From Balaenoptera acutorostrata (taxonomy: Eukaryota; Chordata; Mammalia; Artiodactyla; Balaenopteridae): DNA of 64,000 bases. Both the position numbers and the translations under genes were made by a program. Shown in pieces: positions 1 through 11,703 of the stretch. Under the pieces are notes generated by a model, which saw only the letters and a program-made list of their open reading frames with translations, searched no databases and was not told the DNA's origin. Location: NCBI RefSeq assembly GCF_949987535.1, contig NC_080065.1, positions 40,153,239-40,217,238 on the forward strand, given 5' to 3'. How positions within the stretch are numbered: position 1 is the stretch's first letter; each line of letters opens with the position of its first letter.

Positions 1-1008
1 AAAAACAAACAACCCAATCCAAAAATGGGCAGAAGACCTAAATAGACATTTCTCCAAAGAAGATATACAGATTGACAACAAACACCTGAAAGGATGCTCA
101 ACATCACTAATCATTAGAGAAATGCAAATCAAAACTACAATGAGGTATCACCTCACACCAGTCAGAATGGCCATCATCAAAAAATCTACAAACGATAAAT
201 GCTGGAGAGGGTGTGGAGGAAAGGGAACCCTCTTGCACTGTTGGTGGGAATGTAAATTGATACAGCCACTATGGAGAACAGTATGGAGGTTCCTTAAAAA
301 ACTAAAAGTAGAACTACCATATGACCCAGCAATCCCACTCCTGGGCATATATCCTGAGAAAACAATAACTTAGAAAGAGACATGTACCACAATGTTTATT
401 GCAGCTCTATTTACAATAGCCAGGACATGGAAGCAACCTAAGTGTCCATCATCGGATGAATGGATAAAGAAGATGTGGCACATATATACAATGGAATATT
501 ACTCAGCCATAAAAAGAAACGAAATTGAGTTATTTGTAGTGAGGTGGATGAACCTAGAGACTGTCATACAGAGTGAAGTAAGTCAGAAAGAGGAAAACAA
601 ATACTGTATGCTAACACATATATATGGAATCTAAAAAAAAAAAAAAAAAGGTTCTGAAGAACCTATGGGCAGGACAGGAATAAAGACACAGAAGTAGAGA
701 ATGGACTTGAGAACACAGGGAGGGGGAAGGGTAAGCTGGGACAAAGTGAGAGAGTGGCATGGACATATATACACTACCAAATGTAAAATAGATAGCTAGT
801 GGGAAGCAGCCGCATAGCACAGGGAGATCAGCTTAGTGCTTTGTGACCACCTACAGGGGTGGGATAAGGAGGGTGGGAGGGAGACGCAAGAGGGAGAAGA
901 TATGGGGATATATGTATATGTATAGCTGTTTCACTTTGTTATAAAGCAGAAACTAACACACCATTGTAAAGCAATTATACTCCAATAAAGATGTTAAAAA
1001 ATTAAAAG
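1..1008 (+). mobile_element. Young L1 (LINE-1) 3' end: ORF2 C-terminus, 3' UTR and tail
   Basis: The first 634 bases translate as the C-terminus of L1 ORF2p; bases 635-1008 are the L1 3' UTR, with a G-rich block near 715-735 and a CCAATAAAG polyadenylation-type end near 982. The copy is cut by the window edge, so its true 5' end and its target-site duplication cannot be read. The 3' UTR is nearly the same as that of the copy at 27242-27633, so both belong to one fairly young subfamily. The UTR wording is the one I know from whale L1s, which is one reason for calling the organism a cetacean. Confidence 0.93.
2..634 (+). pseudogene. L1 ORF2p C-terminal fragment, dead
   Basis: This is the tail of the LINE-1 endonuclease/reverse transcriptase protein, which copies L1 RNA into genomic DNA in the nucleus. 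The frame shows [17 protein letters not shown], then the cysteine-rich segment [18 protein letters not shown] typical of the ORF2p C-terminus, then [16 protein letters not shown]. An in-frame TAG at 371-373 breaks it; reading resumes in the same frame through [18 protein letters not shown] and ends at the normal ORF2 stop at 632-634. The catalytic domains lie outside the window. The in-frame stop makes it non-functional. Confidence 0.9.
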
Positions 1009-1089
1009 CTGTATTTGATGGCAAACATCACTTCCTGTTATCAAAACAAAACAATCCTGATTTCTTTCACTCACTTTATGTAAGCCCAT

Positions 1090-2935
1090 TACATAAAATA
1101 AATCATTTTAACATTTTTAGGTACAGTTCAGTGGATTTAAGTGCATTCACTTTGTTGTGTAATCATCATCACCATCCATCCCCAGAACTTCTTTTATCTT
1201 CCCAACTGGAACACTGTACCCATTAAATACTAACTCCCCATGCAGCCCTCCCTCCGTCCCCTGGCAAGCACCATTCTTCTTTCTGTTTCTATGAATTTGA
1301 CTTCTCTAGGTACCTGATATAAGTGGAATTGTACAGTTTTTGTCTTTTTGTGAATGGATATTTCACTTAGTGTAGTATCTTTCTTTTTTTTTTTTTTTTT
1401 AGCTGTGCCATGAGGCATGTGGGATCTCAGTTCCCTGACCAGGGATCCCACACTCCCTGCAGTGGAAGCTAGGAGTCTTAACCACTGGACCACCAGGGAA
1501 CTCCCTAGCATAGTATCTTTAAGGTTCATCCGTATTGTAGCATGTGTCGGAATTTCCTTCCTTTTTAAAGGATGAGTAATATTCCATTGGAGGTCTATAC
1601 CACATTTTGTTTTTCCATTCATTAGTTGATGGACACTTGTGTAGCTTGCATCTTTTGGCTAATGTCAATGATGCTGCTATGAAATGGGTGTACACATACC
1701 TGTTCACATTCTTGTTTTCAATTCTTTTACATATATACCCAAATGTGGAATTGCTGGATCTTATGATAATTCTATTCTTAAATTTTTTCAGGAATTGCCA
1801 TGCTGTTTTCTGTAGCACCATTTTGCATTCCACTACAATCCACAAATATTCCAGTTTCTTCACAGCTTCGCCAATATTTGTTAATTTTATTGTAGCCATC
1901 CTAATGGAAGTGGTATCTTCTTATGGTTTTGATTTATATTTTCCTAATTATTAGTAATGTTGAGTATCTTTTCACATGTTTATTGGCCATTTGTATATCT
2001 GTTTATGAAGAAATGTATACTCAAGTCCTTTGTCCATTTTTAAATTGGGTTACTTGTTTCTTCTTGTTGTTGAGTTGTAGGAGTTTATATATTCTGGACA
2101 TTAACCCCTCATCAGGTGTATGATTTTCAAATATATTCTCCCATTCCATGGGTTGCCTTTTCACTCTGTCAGTAGTGTTCTTTAATACACAAAGATTCTT
2201 TTTTTACTTTTGATGAAGTCAAATTTATCAATTTTTTTCTTTTGCTGCCCATGCTTTTGGTGTCATATCCAAGAAATCATTGCCATATCCGATGCCATTA
2301 AGTTTTTCCCCTTGTTTTCTTCTAAGAGTTTGTATAGTTTTAGTTCTTGGTTTTAAGTCTTTGATACATTTTGAGTTAATTTTTGTATATGGTATAAGGT
2401 AAGTGTCCAACTATTTTCTTTCACCTATGGATATCCAGTTTTCCCAACATCATTTTTTGAAAAGATTGTCCTTTACCCATTGGTTTTTAGTTTAAAGCGC
2501 ACAAATTACGCTTGAGGTATACAAAGTGTACCTACTTGGTTAAGTTTATCGCTAAGTATTAATACTATATTCTTTTTGATGCTATTGTAAATTTAATTGT
2601 TTTCTTAATTTTTATGTTGTTCATTGTTAGTGTATAGAAATGCAGATGATTTCTGTGTGTGGGTTTTGTATGCTGCAACTTAGCTGAATTCATTTATTAG
2701 TTCTAATGGTTTTTTTGCATGTGGAATTTTGAGAGTTTTCTACATATCACTGGAACAGTGAAAATTTCACTTCTTCCTTTTCAATTTGGATGCCTTTTAC
2801 TTTTTTTTCTTGACTAATTGCTAGGACTTCTAATACTATGTTGAATGGAAATGACAGAAGTGGGTATCCTTGCCTTGATCATGGTCTTAGAGGAAAACCT
2901 TTTAGTCTTTCACTGCTGACTATAGTGTTAGCTGA
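1090..2935 (-). mobile_element. Old L1 (L1M-type) ORF2/3' UTR remnant, split by a SINE
   Basis: Read on the minus strand this is L1 ORF2 from mid reverse transcriptase to the C-terminus, followed by a 3' UTR piece near 1090-1300. Signature stretches are the antisense of the C-terminal cysteine-rich block (about 1780-1900) and of the LFTNIDAKIL-like region (about 2090-2200). Frames are broken throughout. A SINE at 1383-1503 sits inside it with its own target duplication. Near 2490-2530 the L1 text jumps, suggesting a small internal deletion or rearrangement. Divergence is clearly higher than in the L1 at 1-1008. Confidence 0.85.
1383..1503 (-). mobile_element. tRNA-derived SINE, CHR-2-like, short form
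   Basis: On the minus strand the unit starts GGGAGTTCCCTGGTGGTCC and ends with AGCT followed by an A-tail (T-run at 1384-1400). It has the tRNA-like head with a degraded B box but lacks the long tail domain of the other SINEs here. A 15-17 bp direct repeat ending TAGTATCTTT flanks it (1366-1382 and 1504-1520; two mismatches), showing a target-primed insertion into the older L1. Confidence 0.85.
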
Positions 2936-4260
2936 AACCTTTAGTTATTTTTAAATATTATTATTTCATGTCTCAATTTCCTTCAAATATGAGATCATGC
3001 TGTGGTATTTTCATTTCCATTAAGACATTCTTCTGTTCAAAAAGTGACTTGTTAGAATGTATTCTCTCTCTTGGTTAGTCGATATCTAACAAGATATGGT
3101 ATGAGTTCATCGGACTGTGTGCACTTCATTGCTATTCCTCAGTCTTGTTGATATTCTCTATACTACCTTCCCAAGCCTAATTAATCGCCAGATACCCTTG
3201 GTTCACCAACATTCCCTCCTCTTGGGCTCAAATGGGAGTCTCATTTTCCTCCTTTGGATAATTTCACTCTGTTATTTGGCCACACTTCAGACCTAAATAC
3301 TCAGTGTATATGACATTACTTTGTTCCCATTGGTAGGCAGTAAAAGTAACTTAGCACCTAGGTTCTCTCTCTTCAGTTAGATTAAGTTTTGTTTGTGTGG
3401 TGAATCCAGTACTTTGCAAGCAGTAGGTTCCAATAAATGTTGACTGAAGACCGGCTGAGGCTTGTGAAGTAATTTCATTATCACAGCAATCACATCACAA
3501 CAGTCACCAACAAATGCTGCTACTTAAGACAGTAGCATTTCACAGCTGCTAATAAGTTCTGTGAGAAAGTACAGCTGTTGACTATCATTGAGGATAACAA
3601 AAACATTCTGGTAAGAGCCGGAGGCAGGAAAAAGAACAAGTGCATGGAAAAGAAAATATAGATCTGCTTCTAATTTTAGAAGTATTTTAAAGAAGATATA
3701 ACTGTATAGCACTCTACTTTTTTTTAAAAAAAGTAGCAATTGCAACCAAATTAAATTAAAATATAAAAACTGAATTTTACTTATTTTAATGTCTGAAATG
3801 ATCTCTCATATATTCATTTTTTAAATCTAAGTTATAAAAATGTCATAAAATGATTTAAGCTAGAACTGAAAAAAAAAAAATTTAAGTGGAACTGAAGTTA
3901 TATATTACCTAAGGCTCTAGGACAACCTCAACATATTTTCTAAAAGAAGTCAAAGTTTTTTCAAGTCACCACTGAAAATTAACTCACAGTGGTATATAAA
4001 AACTATAGTCTGGATTTCCTTTTGATAATATAGTAACTGATATAATGAATATTTAATTTCTTTAAAAAATAAACTAGCACCTACTTTCAGCTAATTCATT
4101 CTAATTTAAAGAAAATCAAGAATCAGTAGCTGTAAAACAATGGCCATTACTTTCTGATATTATTATTGATTTCAGTAAAAACTCCAAACCACATGTTTCT
4201 AAGGAAAATAAAAGAAAAAACAGTCTGGAAAAAATAGGCAGGGAGAAATCTAGGTGACCT
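2936..4260. other. No gene seen; unique or decayed DNA
   Basis: AT-rich sequence without a recognisable coding signal. Bases about 3395-3445, ending CCAATAAATGTTGACTGAA, look like the 3' end of an L2 or MIR element on the plus strand, at low confidence. The rest has no family I can name. Confidence 0.5.
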
Positions 4261-4265
4261 GAACA

Positions 4266-6160
4266 GTTTTTTCTTCTAGTTTTATGAAGATATAATTGAC
4301 ATACAGTACTGTATAAGTTTAAGGTGTATAGCATAATGATTTGACTTACATCATGAAATGATTATCACAATGTTTAGTGAACATCCATCATCTTATATAG
4401 ATACAAAGTTAAAGAAATAGAAAAAAAATTTTTCCTTGTGATGAGAACTCAAGATTTACTCTTGTAACAACTTTCACATAAAATATACAGAAGTGTTAAT
4501 TATATTTATCATGTTGTACATCATATCCCTAGTACTTATTTATCTTAAACCTGGGAGTTTGTACCTTTTGGATGCCTTCATTCAATTCACCCTCCCCTCA
4601 TCCCCAGTCTCTGGTAAAGACAAATCTGATCACTTTTTCTATGGGTTTGTTTGTTTGTTTTTGAAGTATAATCACACAGCATAGTGATTTTGTATTTCTA
4701 TATATTTCAAAATGATTACCACAGTAAGTCTAGTTACAATATTTCACCATACAAAGATATTACATAGTTATTGACTATATTCCCCATACTGTACTATGCA
4801 TACTTATGACTCACTTATTTTGCAACTGGAAGTTTGTACCTCTTAATCCCCATTCACCTATTTCTACCATTCCCTCACATCCCTCCGCTCTAGCAACTAC
4901 TGGTTTGTTTTCTATATCTATGAGTCTGTTACTGTTTTGTTATGTTTATTTGTTCCTTTTGTTGTTTAGATTTCACATCTAATTGAAATCATACAGTATT
5001 TGTCTTTCTATGTCTAATTTCACTTAGCATAATGCCCTCTAGGTCCATCCATGTTGTTGCAAATGGCAAGATTTCATTCTTTTTGATGGCTGAGTAGTAT
5101 TCTATCATTTATACATCTTTATTCATTCATTTTTTTTATAGTTTTGCAACTTTTTTTTTTTTAAAGACATCAATTGTACTTGAACATTTGTTATTTTTTT
5201 TTAATTAATTAATTTATTTTTGGCTGTGTTGGGTCTTCGTTTCTGTGCGAGGGCTTTCTCTAGTTGTGGCAAGCGGGGGCCTCTCACTATCGCGGCCTCT
5301 CTTGTTGCGGAGCACAGGCTCCAGACGCGCAGGCTCAGTAGTTGTGGCTCACGGGCCTAGTTGCTCTGTGTCATGTGGGATCCTCCCAGACCAGGGCTCG
5401 AATCCATGTCCCCTGCATTAGCAGGCAGATTCTCAACCACTGTGCCACCAGGGAAGCCCTATTCATTCATTTGTTAATGGGCACTTAGGTTGCTTCCATG
5501 TCTTGTCTATTGTAAATAATGCTTCGATGAACATACATCTTTTTGAATTAGTGTTTTTATTCTCTTCGAATAAATACCCAGGAGTGGAATTGCTGGATCA
5601 TACAGTAGTTATATTTCTAATTTTTTGAGGAATCTCTGTACTGTTTTCCTTAGTGGCTGCACCACTTTACATTTTCACCAGTAGTGCAGTTGGTTTCCTT
5701 TTCTCCACATTTTCGCCAGCACTTGTTTTTTGTTATCATTTTGATAATAGCCATTCTGACAGGTGTGAATTTATATCTCATTGTGGTCTTGATTTTCATT
5801 TCCCTGATAAGTAGTGATGTTGAGGATGTTTTCATGTGCCTGTTGGCCATCTGTGTGTCTTCTTTGGAAAAAATGTCTATTCAGATCCTCTGCCCGTTTT
5901 TTAATTGGGTTGTTTGCTTTTTGGATGTTGAGTTGTATGCGTTCTTTGTATATTTGGGATATTAACCCCTTGTCAGATATATTCTTTGAAAATATCTTCT
6001 CCCATTCAGTAGATGGCCTTTTTGTTTTGTTGATTTCCTTCACTGTGCAAAAGCTTTTTAGTTTGATGTAGTCCCATTTGTTTATTTTTGCTTTTGTTTC
6101 CCTTGCCTGAGGAGACATATCCAAAAAAATAATTACTAAGACCGATGTCAAAGAGCTTAC
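4266..6160 (-). mobile_element. L1 (L1MA/MB-type) 3' UTR and ORF2 C-terminal part, split by a SINE
   Basis: In the minus direction ORF2 text enters at about 6160 and runs to the C-terminus near 5000, followed by a long 3' UTR to 4266. The UTR contains two near-parallel stretches (about 4270-4560 and 4660-4870) that both read as the typical ATAATTGACATAC / AATCACACAGC UTR wording. The reading frame is fragmented; pieces such as [20 protein letters not shown] can be read at about 5750-5800. The SINE at 5133-5460 interrupts the C-terminal part. Confidence 0.88.
5133..5460 (-). mobile_element. CHR SINE with extra 3' sequence (candidate serial 3' transduction)
   Basis: The tRNA-like head starts at 5460 (GGGCTTCCCTGGTGGCACAG on the minus strand), with a B-box-like segment near 5395-5405, and the body ends in (AATT)n/A-tract at 5194-5220. 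Beyond it, still inside the target duplication ATTCATTCATTT (5121-5132 and 5461-5472), lie 31 unique bases (5163-5193), an A12 tract (5151-5162), another 13 bases (5138-5150) and a final A-tract. The extra parts are not in the other SINE copies. Confidence 0.9.
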
Positions 6161-7185
6161 TGAACATTTTAATTTACAGTGCATTGCTCTAAAGCAATGG
6201 TTTTTAATGTATTTATAGAAATATTTGAGAATGTGTTTGATAATATGTTAAGCTGTAGGACATTTTAAGAGCTTTTTATGTAGCTAAAAAGAGAAATTTG
6301 GAAACGTAAGCCCTTTTTATAGTAACATATGTCATGGATTTCAACATTCTTAGTATTTTTTAAATGGAGCCACGTTATTAGCTTTGCCTAGATTTAGAAA
6401 GAATATGCTCCATGTCAAACAGGTTGGGGAAAGAGGAATGGAATTTGATGCCTATTAATAGGTGGCCATAGAAGGGAATATTCCTTAGAGAAGGGGAAGT
6501 CCTTCATTCAGCCACATTTCACAGAAAATTCCAAAATGGCCCCAATATTTTTTTCGTTATGTCCAGAAAGAAACCAAATAAACAAAGTTGAACTTCATGA
6601 GTTGTCACAAAGGCGGAATTCATCCACTTACGTCTCAACGATTGTGGTGCCTGGAAAGAGGATATTTGTGAAACGTGATTAAATTATTCACAGCCTAAAA
6701 TTGGTCACTTATATGATGATCCTCAGAGCATCCTGTACATGAGCAAATAAATGATGCTTTATTAAGATTTAGCAATTTTAATCAGTGAGCATTTCAGTCA
6801 TTTAGAGGCAATTTTTCTGTTTTCTGTTCACTTTCTAAGAATAAATATGGCATGTAAATGACCACAGGGAGTTTTATTTTTCTGTGTTAGTTTCTTGGGA
6901 CACTATCTTTTTGGTCTTTATTTTTAAAAAGGGTGAAAAACGAGGCATCATCGGATTGTGAGAGGAACATTGGGCTTTGATTTGTACTCCACCATGTTCC
7001 TGTAGGGGTTTCCTTGGACAAGTCACTTAAACTTTCCTGCCTCAGATTTCCTACATAAAAAGCAAAGATAAAACCATTTGCTCTGCTTTTTGAAAGCAAA
7101 AAATGAGATCACTCTGTAATACCATAAATTAGCATGTAATTACATAGCTTCTTTTTTAAATTTCAAAGATATTGTTTCAGGGTGG
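6161..7185. other. No gene seen; unique AT-rich DNA
   Basis: No repeat family or coding signal is recognised. Short open frames here lack codon bias or known motifs. Confidence 0.5.
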
Positions 7186-7189
7186 AATG

Positions 7190-7345
7190 GTATATGAGCA
7201 ACAATAATTGCAATTTACACATTTATTATGTATTAGATACCCTACTAAGCACATGATACTAACCACATGAATTGGGGCTATTATCCCTGTTTTTTAGAGG
7301 CAGAACTGGGACATAAAAGGCTAAGGAATGTGCTCATAAATGCCT
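7190..7345 (-). repeat. MIR SINE fragment
   Basis: The order of blocks is that of an ancient mammalian-wide MIR read on the minus strand: a TATTAGATACCCTACTAAGCAC segment, then GGGGCTATTATCCC, then a degraded GAGGCAGAACTGGGAC block. Strongly diverged. Confidence 0.7.
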
Positions 7346-8710
7346 CCTATTACACTATTATGACAATTCTTAATGCTAAATGTACTGTGTGGCCTCATTT
7401 TTGGATAAGATAGAAAATATCTGAAACTTGGCTGAACCAGACAGGGGCCATAACATTTACTTGTCTTGGTTAAGTGAGGGTTTTACTGTGTCACATAAGT
7501 GGTAAATCAGAAATGCACAGCTTCTGTCTTCCATAGATATTGTCACAGCAGGCTGTGACAGCCTAATATTCCATCTCTATTCTTGTCTGTTCACTAATTA
7601 TCTGCTGTATCTAGGTTTTTTTCCTTCTCCCAAGAATACATGTATGAACAACTACGTAATGGCTTAATACCAGATCTGAATGTTTCATTCTGCTGCTAGT
7701 GTGCTTTTTCATAGTTCATTGTGGTTCTCCTCTTGCTGTTGAATCTTTTACAGGACAGCTCTGGACTGCCATTGGATGTTTTGAAAGTTCCATGGAACTT
7801 TCTAGATATTTGGGAAAAATATATAAATATCCCTACAGTGCACCTGAGGTATATCCTCTAGAGGAAAGAGAATGGGAACTGCTATCTTGATCCTGGCTTT
7901 GCAGGCTGTTCAGCTGCTTATTACTCCAATTTGATTTTAAAGAGATACCTGAGTACATGCCCTCTAAATGTCCACTCATTTTTTTCTCACTAGGTTGTCT
8001 GTCTTAAATTTCTAACTGCTTTTAGTGAGCTATTCTAAATGGCAATAGAAAGGCAACGTTTTCCTTCAAAACCTAGATTAAGACCAGCTAATCTTTTCAC
8101 TAGTCCACACAGGTAGCCCATCTAAATTTAAAGTACTTAGAAAAAGCCTGAGGGGTCTCATCTGTCTACTCAGAGAAGGGATTAGAGGGTTAGATGAGAG
8201 AAGCAAGCTGCCTTTTACTAATTTTTTTTTCTGCAAATCTTCCCCTGATCAGTCATCTCCCAGCCTGACCCAGGTGTTCTCTTGAGGGGTCCTCCCCAAT
8301 GACACCTCTCCTCCCCTTGGAGACTGGAGCAAATGGAGCCTTTTTTCAGGGTTTGGGGGTTGCAAATGCCAAACTCTGCAAGATGGTAGCATGCATGCCT
8401 GGGTATAAGTACATCTGAAAGCACTGAATGAGTTTGGTGGAGACCTTAGTGATTGAGGTCAAGTTTAAAGGAAGCGGCAGCAACTATTCAGTCCCGGTAG
8501 ATTTGTGGTAAGGAAATGCAGGCTCAGTTATAGAAAATCTGCAGGATTTTTCAGGAGAAACCAGAGATGCAGATTTTTTTTTTTTTAATTATGAAATCCT
8601 CCACTTTTTAAAAACTGTTTCATGTGTTATGTAAAGAAAAAGATGTGGCTAAAGAGAATATGTCTAGGCCCATAATTTGCCCAGTGGGCTCCAAATTTGT
8701 GGCCTCTGCA
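7346..8710. other. No gene seen; unique DNA
   Basis: No recognisable coding exon or repeat. Contains a perfect 9-bp inverted repeat at 7541-7560 and a T-run at 8575-8586. Confidence 0.5.
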
Positions 8711-8711
8711 A

Positions 8712-8790
8712 TAAGAAGTAACAATTATTATGTCTGATGACAGGTCAAGCACAGTGCTCAGTGGTTTACATAACTTATCTTAAAAAATTT
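8712..8790 (-). repeat. MIR fragment
   Basis: A short piece with CAAGCACAGTGCTCAGTGG and TTTACATAACTTATCTTA, the middle of a MIR read on the minus strand. Confidence 0.55.
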
Positions 8791-8816
8791 CTTTTTTGTT
8801 TGTGTGTATGTGTGTA

Positions 8817-8842
8817 TCCATGCATCAATGCATCCATGCATG
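8817..8842. repeat. 8-bp tandem repeat, about three units
   Basis: Units TCCATGCA, TCAATGCA, TCCATGCA follow each other after a TGTGTGTATG stretch. Confidence 0.75.
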
Positions 8843-9321
8843 TAGGATGTTACTATGTATTTCCCTGAAAACTCTTCCCTTGGCTTAGGCAATGATTCTT
8901 ATTTTTCAATTTGAGCAATTTGCAATGACCTGGTTTAATTCTCACCTGCTCCACACAGACTTCTGTAACAGTGATCTCCTATTTCTGAATTGATTTACAT
9001 ATGTTTTCATGTAAATTTTCATATATTTCATAGTGATACATTTATATCACTAAGTTGTAATTTAGCAAATACTATTTTATGGAATCTCTTATAACAACTA
9101 CTTTATCGTTCAGCTTTTCTTGAATCTTATGTCTTGTTTCCCAAGATAGATTATAAGCTTTTTTAGGGAAAGGAATAGATAGACTTTTTTCTTTGTCTCT
9201 TCTAGTGACTAATAATTAATTGTAATATGTACCAGATAGACTTATTAAATATTTGGATGAGTATGTTCAAAGTCAATAACTCTATGCCAAAATATAACTA
9301 GATATTTAATTTCTTAATTAA
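8843..9321. other. No gene seen; unique AT-rich DNA
   Basis: No family or coding signal recognised. Confidence 0.45.
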
Positions 9322-9535
9322 AATGTAAAAACTATGTTGGGTGCTTGTTAGGCACTGTGGTAAGTGCTTAAAAATCTTATTAGTTGAGTATTATTGGCTC
9401 TATTTTATAGAAGCAAAAAAAACAAAAAAAAAACCCCCAAAACAAGCAAAAAAAACCCCCAAACTTTGAGGTTTTACAAAGTAAATATTTTGTCCTAGTC
9501 ACATACATTATAAGTTGCAGAGCTGGTATGTACTT
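9322..9535 (-). repeat. MIR with an internal A/C-rich expansion
   Basis: Left part (GGCACTGTGGTAAGTGCTT) and right part (GTCACATACATTATAAGTTGCAGAGCTGG when read through) are the two halves of a minus-strand MIR. The block between them, 9411-9464, is replaced by A-runs and C5 runs in two similar units. Confidence 0.7.
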
Positions 9536-9849
9536 TAATATTAAAAACACTCATAATAGGCATCAACATGGGTGTGAAATATGTAACCAAAAAGATAAAA
9601 GTGCTCCAAACCAGGAGAGTAATCATCCACAACTCAGCAAATAGTAGCGTGAAAAGAATTTAAATACATGTGTTGCAAGTTTCCATCTCAGAGAACTGTA
9701 GATACTAATAAATATTTCTTATTCAGAGAACTGACACCAACACTATAGCTATTCTCAACTTTTTAAGTAATAAAATGCTCTGTCTTCTCCAGCTATCTAT
9801 CATGGAAAGATTAATACATTCCATCAAAAGCTAACAGCTTGAGTCATAA

Positions 9850-9980
9850 AAAATAGAATGTTGGAATTAGAAGGGATTTTAGAAACTGTCTAACCTATTC
9901 ATTAGCAAATGAGGAATATAGACACAGAAAGAGATGTACGCACTTGTATCCTACCTAGAAAATAGTAAAACCAGTGCTGT
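9850..9980. repeat. Ancient mammalian repeat, CR1/L3-like or unassigned
   Basis: Reads AGAATGTTGGAATTAGAAGG then a decayed GATTTTAGAAACTGTCTAACC and a GCAAATGAGGAATATAG block, an old repeat pattern also seen at 30745, 34205, 35340 and 41555. I cannot name its family with certainty. Confidence 0.45.
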
Positions 9981-10211
9981 TTTTTTCATAGAAAATAAAT
10001 TTTAAAAATTTCAATAACCTATATAAGAGTGCTTGGATCTCATCTACTGATTGACAGAGAACAAATGCAAATGAATTGTCAACAGCTAATTCTTTATCCT
10101 GATTGATAGCAGTTGTCCTCGATATTGATCTGAGCCAGCTGGATGGAGGAAGTTACTGTAGATGAAGCTTGTAGCAGATAACCAAATAATGCAGAAACTG
10201 TCTAGGTCCTA

Positions 10212-10315
10212 GACTCTAATAAATATAACTTAGCTCCTCAAGACCAGGAATTCCATCTTGCCTGTTTTGACTTTCCAGGAAATAGCTGAATGCATAATAC
10301 TTGTAGCTGAAAGGA
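10212..10315 (+). repeat. Possible L2 3' end
   Basis: The order CTCCTCAAGACCAGGAATTCC, CATCTTGCC, then AATAGCTGAATGCATAAT parallels the L2 3' UTR (stop, gene-poor CTCCTTGAGG-type block, then GCTCAATAAA-type end). Decayed. Confidence 0.4.
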
Positions 10316-10334
10316 ATGGTAGATGCTTTCCTTC

Positions 10335-10805
10335 TGCTTCTGCTCCAATTAATGTTTAATGATTGCTTTCTGTGTGTTAGACATTGTGCCTTGAGCTTTC
10401 ACCTATATTAATCTCACTTAATCCTCACCAAAAACAAACAGAGAGAAGGGGAGAGGGGCAGATAGGAGTAGGGGATTAAGAGATACAAACTACTATGTAT
10501 AAAATAAATAAACAACAAGGATATATGTCCAGCACAGGGAAATATAGCCATTTTTCTGTAATAACTGTAAATGGAATATAATCTATAAAAATATTGAATC
10601 GTTATGCTGTATACCTGAAACTAATATCACAAAGCAACTATACTTCAATTAAAAAAAAAAAAAAAAAGCTTGTGAGATAAGTATCATCCCCATTTTACAG
10701 ATAAGGACACAAGTTTAGAAATGGTAATTCTCCCAAAACCTATAATTAGTAAAACTGATGCTAAAACACTTGATTCCAAGTCTAGAACTCTTTAAGCCAT
10801 ACTTC
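10335..10805 (-). repeat. MIR split by a short L1 3' end
   Basis: 10335-10435 ends in TAATCTCACTTAATCCTCACC and 10667-10805 resumes with TTGTGAGATAAGTATCATCC and CCCCATTTTACAGATAAGG, the two consecutive halves of a minus-strand MIR. The 231 bases between them are L1. Confidence 0.8.
10436..10666 (+). mobile_element. 5'-truncated L1 3' UTR inside MIR
   Basis: Contains the L1 3' UTR sequence order TACAAACTACTATGTATAAA, CAGCACAGGGAAATATAGCC, TACCTGAAACTAATATCAC and an A17 tail at about 10650-10666. Its 5' part is missing. A clean target duplication could not be read. Confidence 0.8.
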
Positions 10806-11225
10806 TCTTTCTCTCACACTGTCTGTTAAAAACATTTGTATCTGAAGCTGTCTGTGCAAACATCATACCATTTATCAGACTATTGAGTATTCATTACAAT
10901 GTAAGCAGTGTTCTGAACGTCTCAGCTGGAGGTGACTTGATGATGATAACAAGATTAGGAGCTGATTTTTGAACAGACACCCTAGACCTAAGCATCTAAA
11001 CAAGTATTGCCCCTCACTCGGAGGTGGTACTGTTCAGTCAGGGAAGAGCCATAGAGTTTTTAAGACAGCAACAAGATAAAACATTGCTTTTTCCTTACGA
11101 AAAGCCATAGATATTTATAAAGCCCCATCCTAGGAGGACCAAGCTACATAATATAACAAAAAACACTCAGGTCAATGTCTAAGGAATTATATAATGCTGA
11201 AAGGATAAAATTGTATTCTTGTCTT
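10806..11225. other. No gene seen
   Basis: Unique sequence; no family or coding signal recognised. Confidence 0.45.
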
Positions 11226-11320
11226 GACCCTGAACTCCTGGACAGCAGGGACCGAGTTTCCTTTATCACTATAAAACCAGGTACATGACAGATGTTCAAT
11301 ATGTTGGTGGCTGAATCTGG
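11226..11320 (+). repeat. L2 3' end
   Basis: ACTCCTGGACAGCAGGGACC, then CAGGTACATGACAGATGTTC, then AATATGTTGGTGGCTGAA follow the order of the L2 LINE 3' terminus. Confidence 0.65.
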
Positions 11321-11659
11321 AACTAATTGTAAAAATAGTGAAGATAATAATATAAGTTTCTATGTCCTCTCTTCCTGTTCTCTTCCAGGCTAAGCGGGTA
11401 AAGGTGTAACCGGGTAAAAGTATATCAGATGGACAAGGGTTAAAAAAAAATTTAGTCTTGGCTTGTAATTATCAGATTTAATGATTATTATGAAAATATT
11501 CTTGGTAAAAACAAACTTAATTATAGTTTTATTTAAGAGTATCAGAAATGTGCATAGAAAAAAAAATGCCTTCTCATCTTCAATAACCAGCATTTCTAAG
11601 ACTGCAGAAAGCAGTTTGATATTCATTAAAGTATGTGGTTAATCTAGCTGTTCTGTCAT

Positions 11660-11703
11660 TTACATTCCTGTGTTTGCAGTGATTACATTCCTGTGTTTGC
11701 AGT
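11660..11703. repeat. 21-bp perfect tandem duplication
   Basis: TTACATTCCTGTGTTTGCAG occurs at 11660-11679 and 11683-11702; the match extends one base to T, with period 23. Confidence 0.9.
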
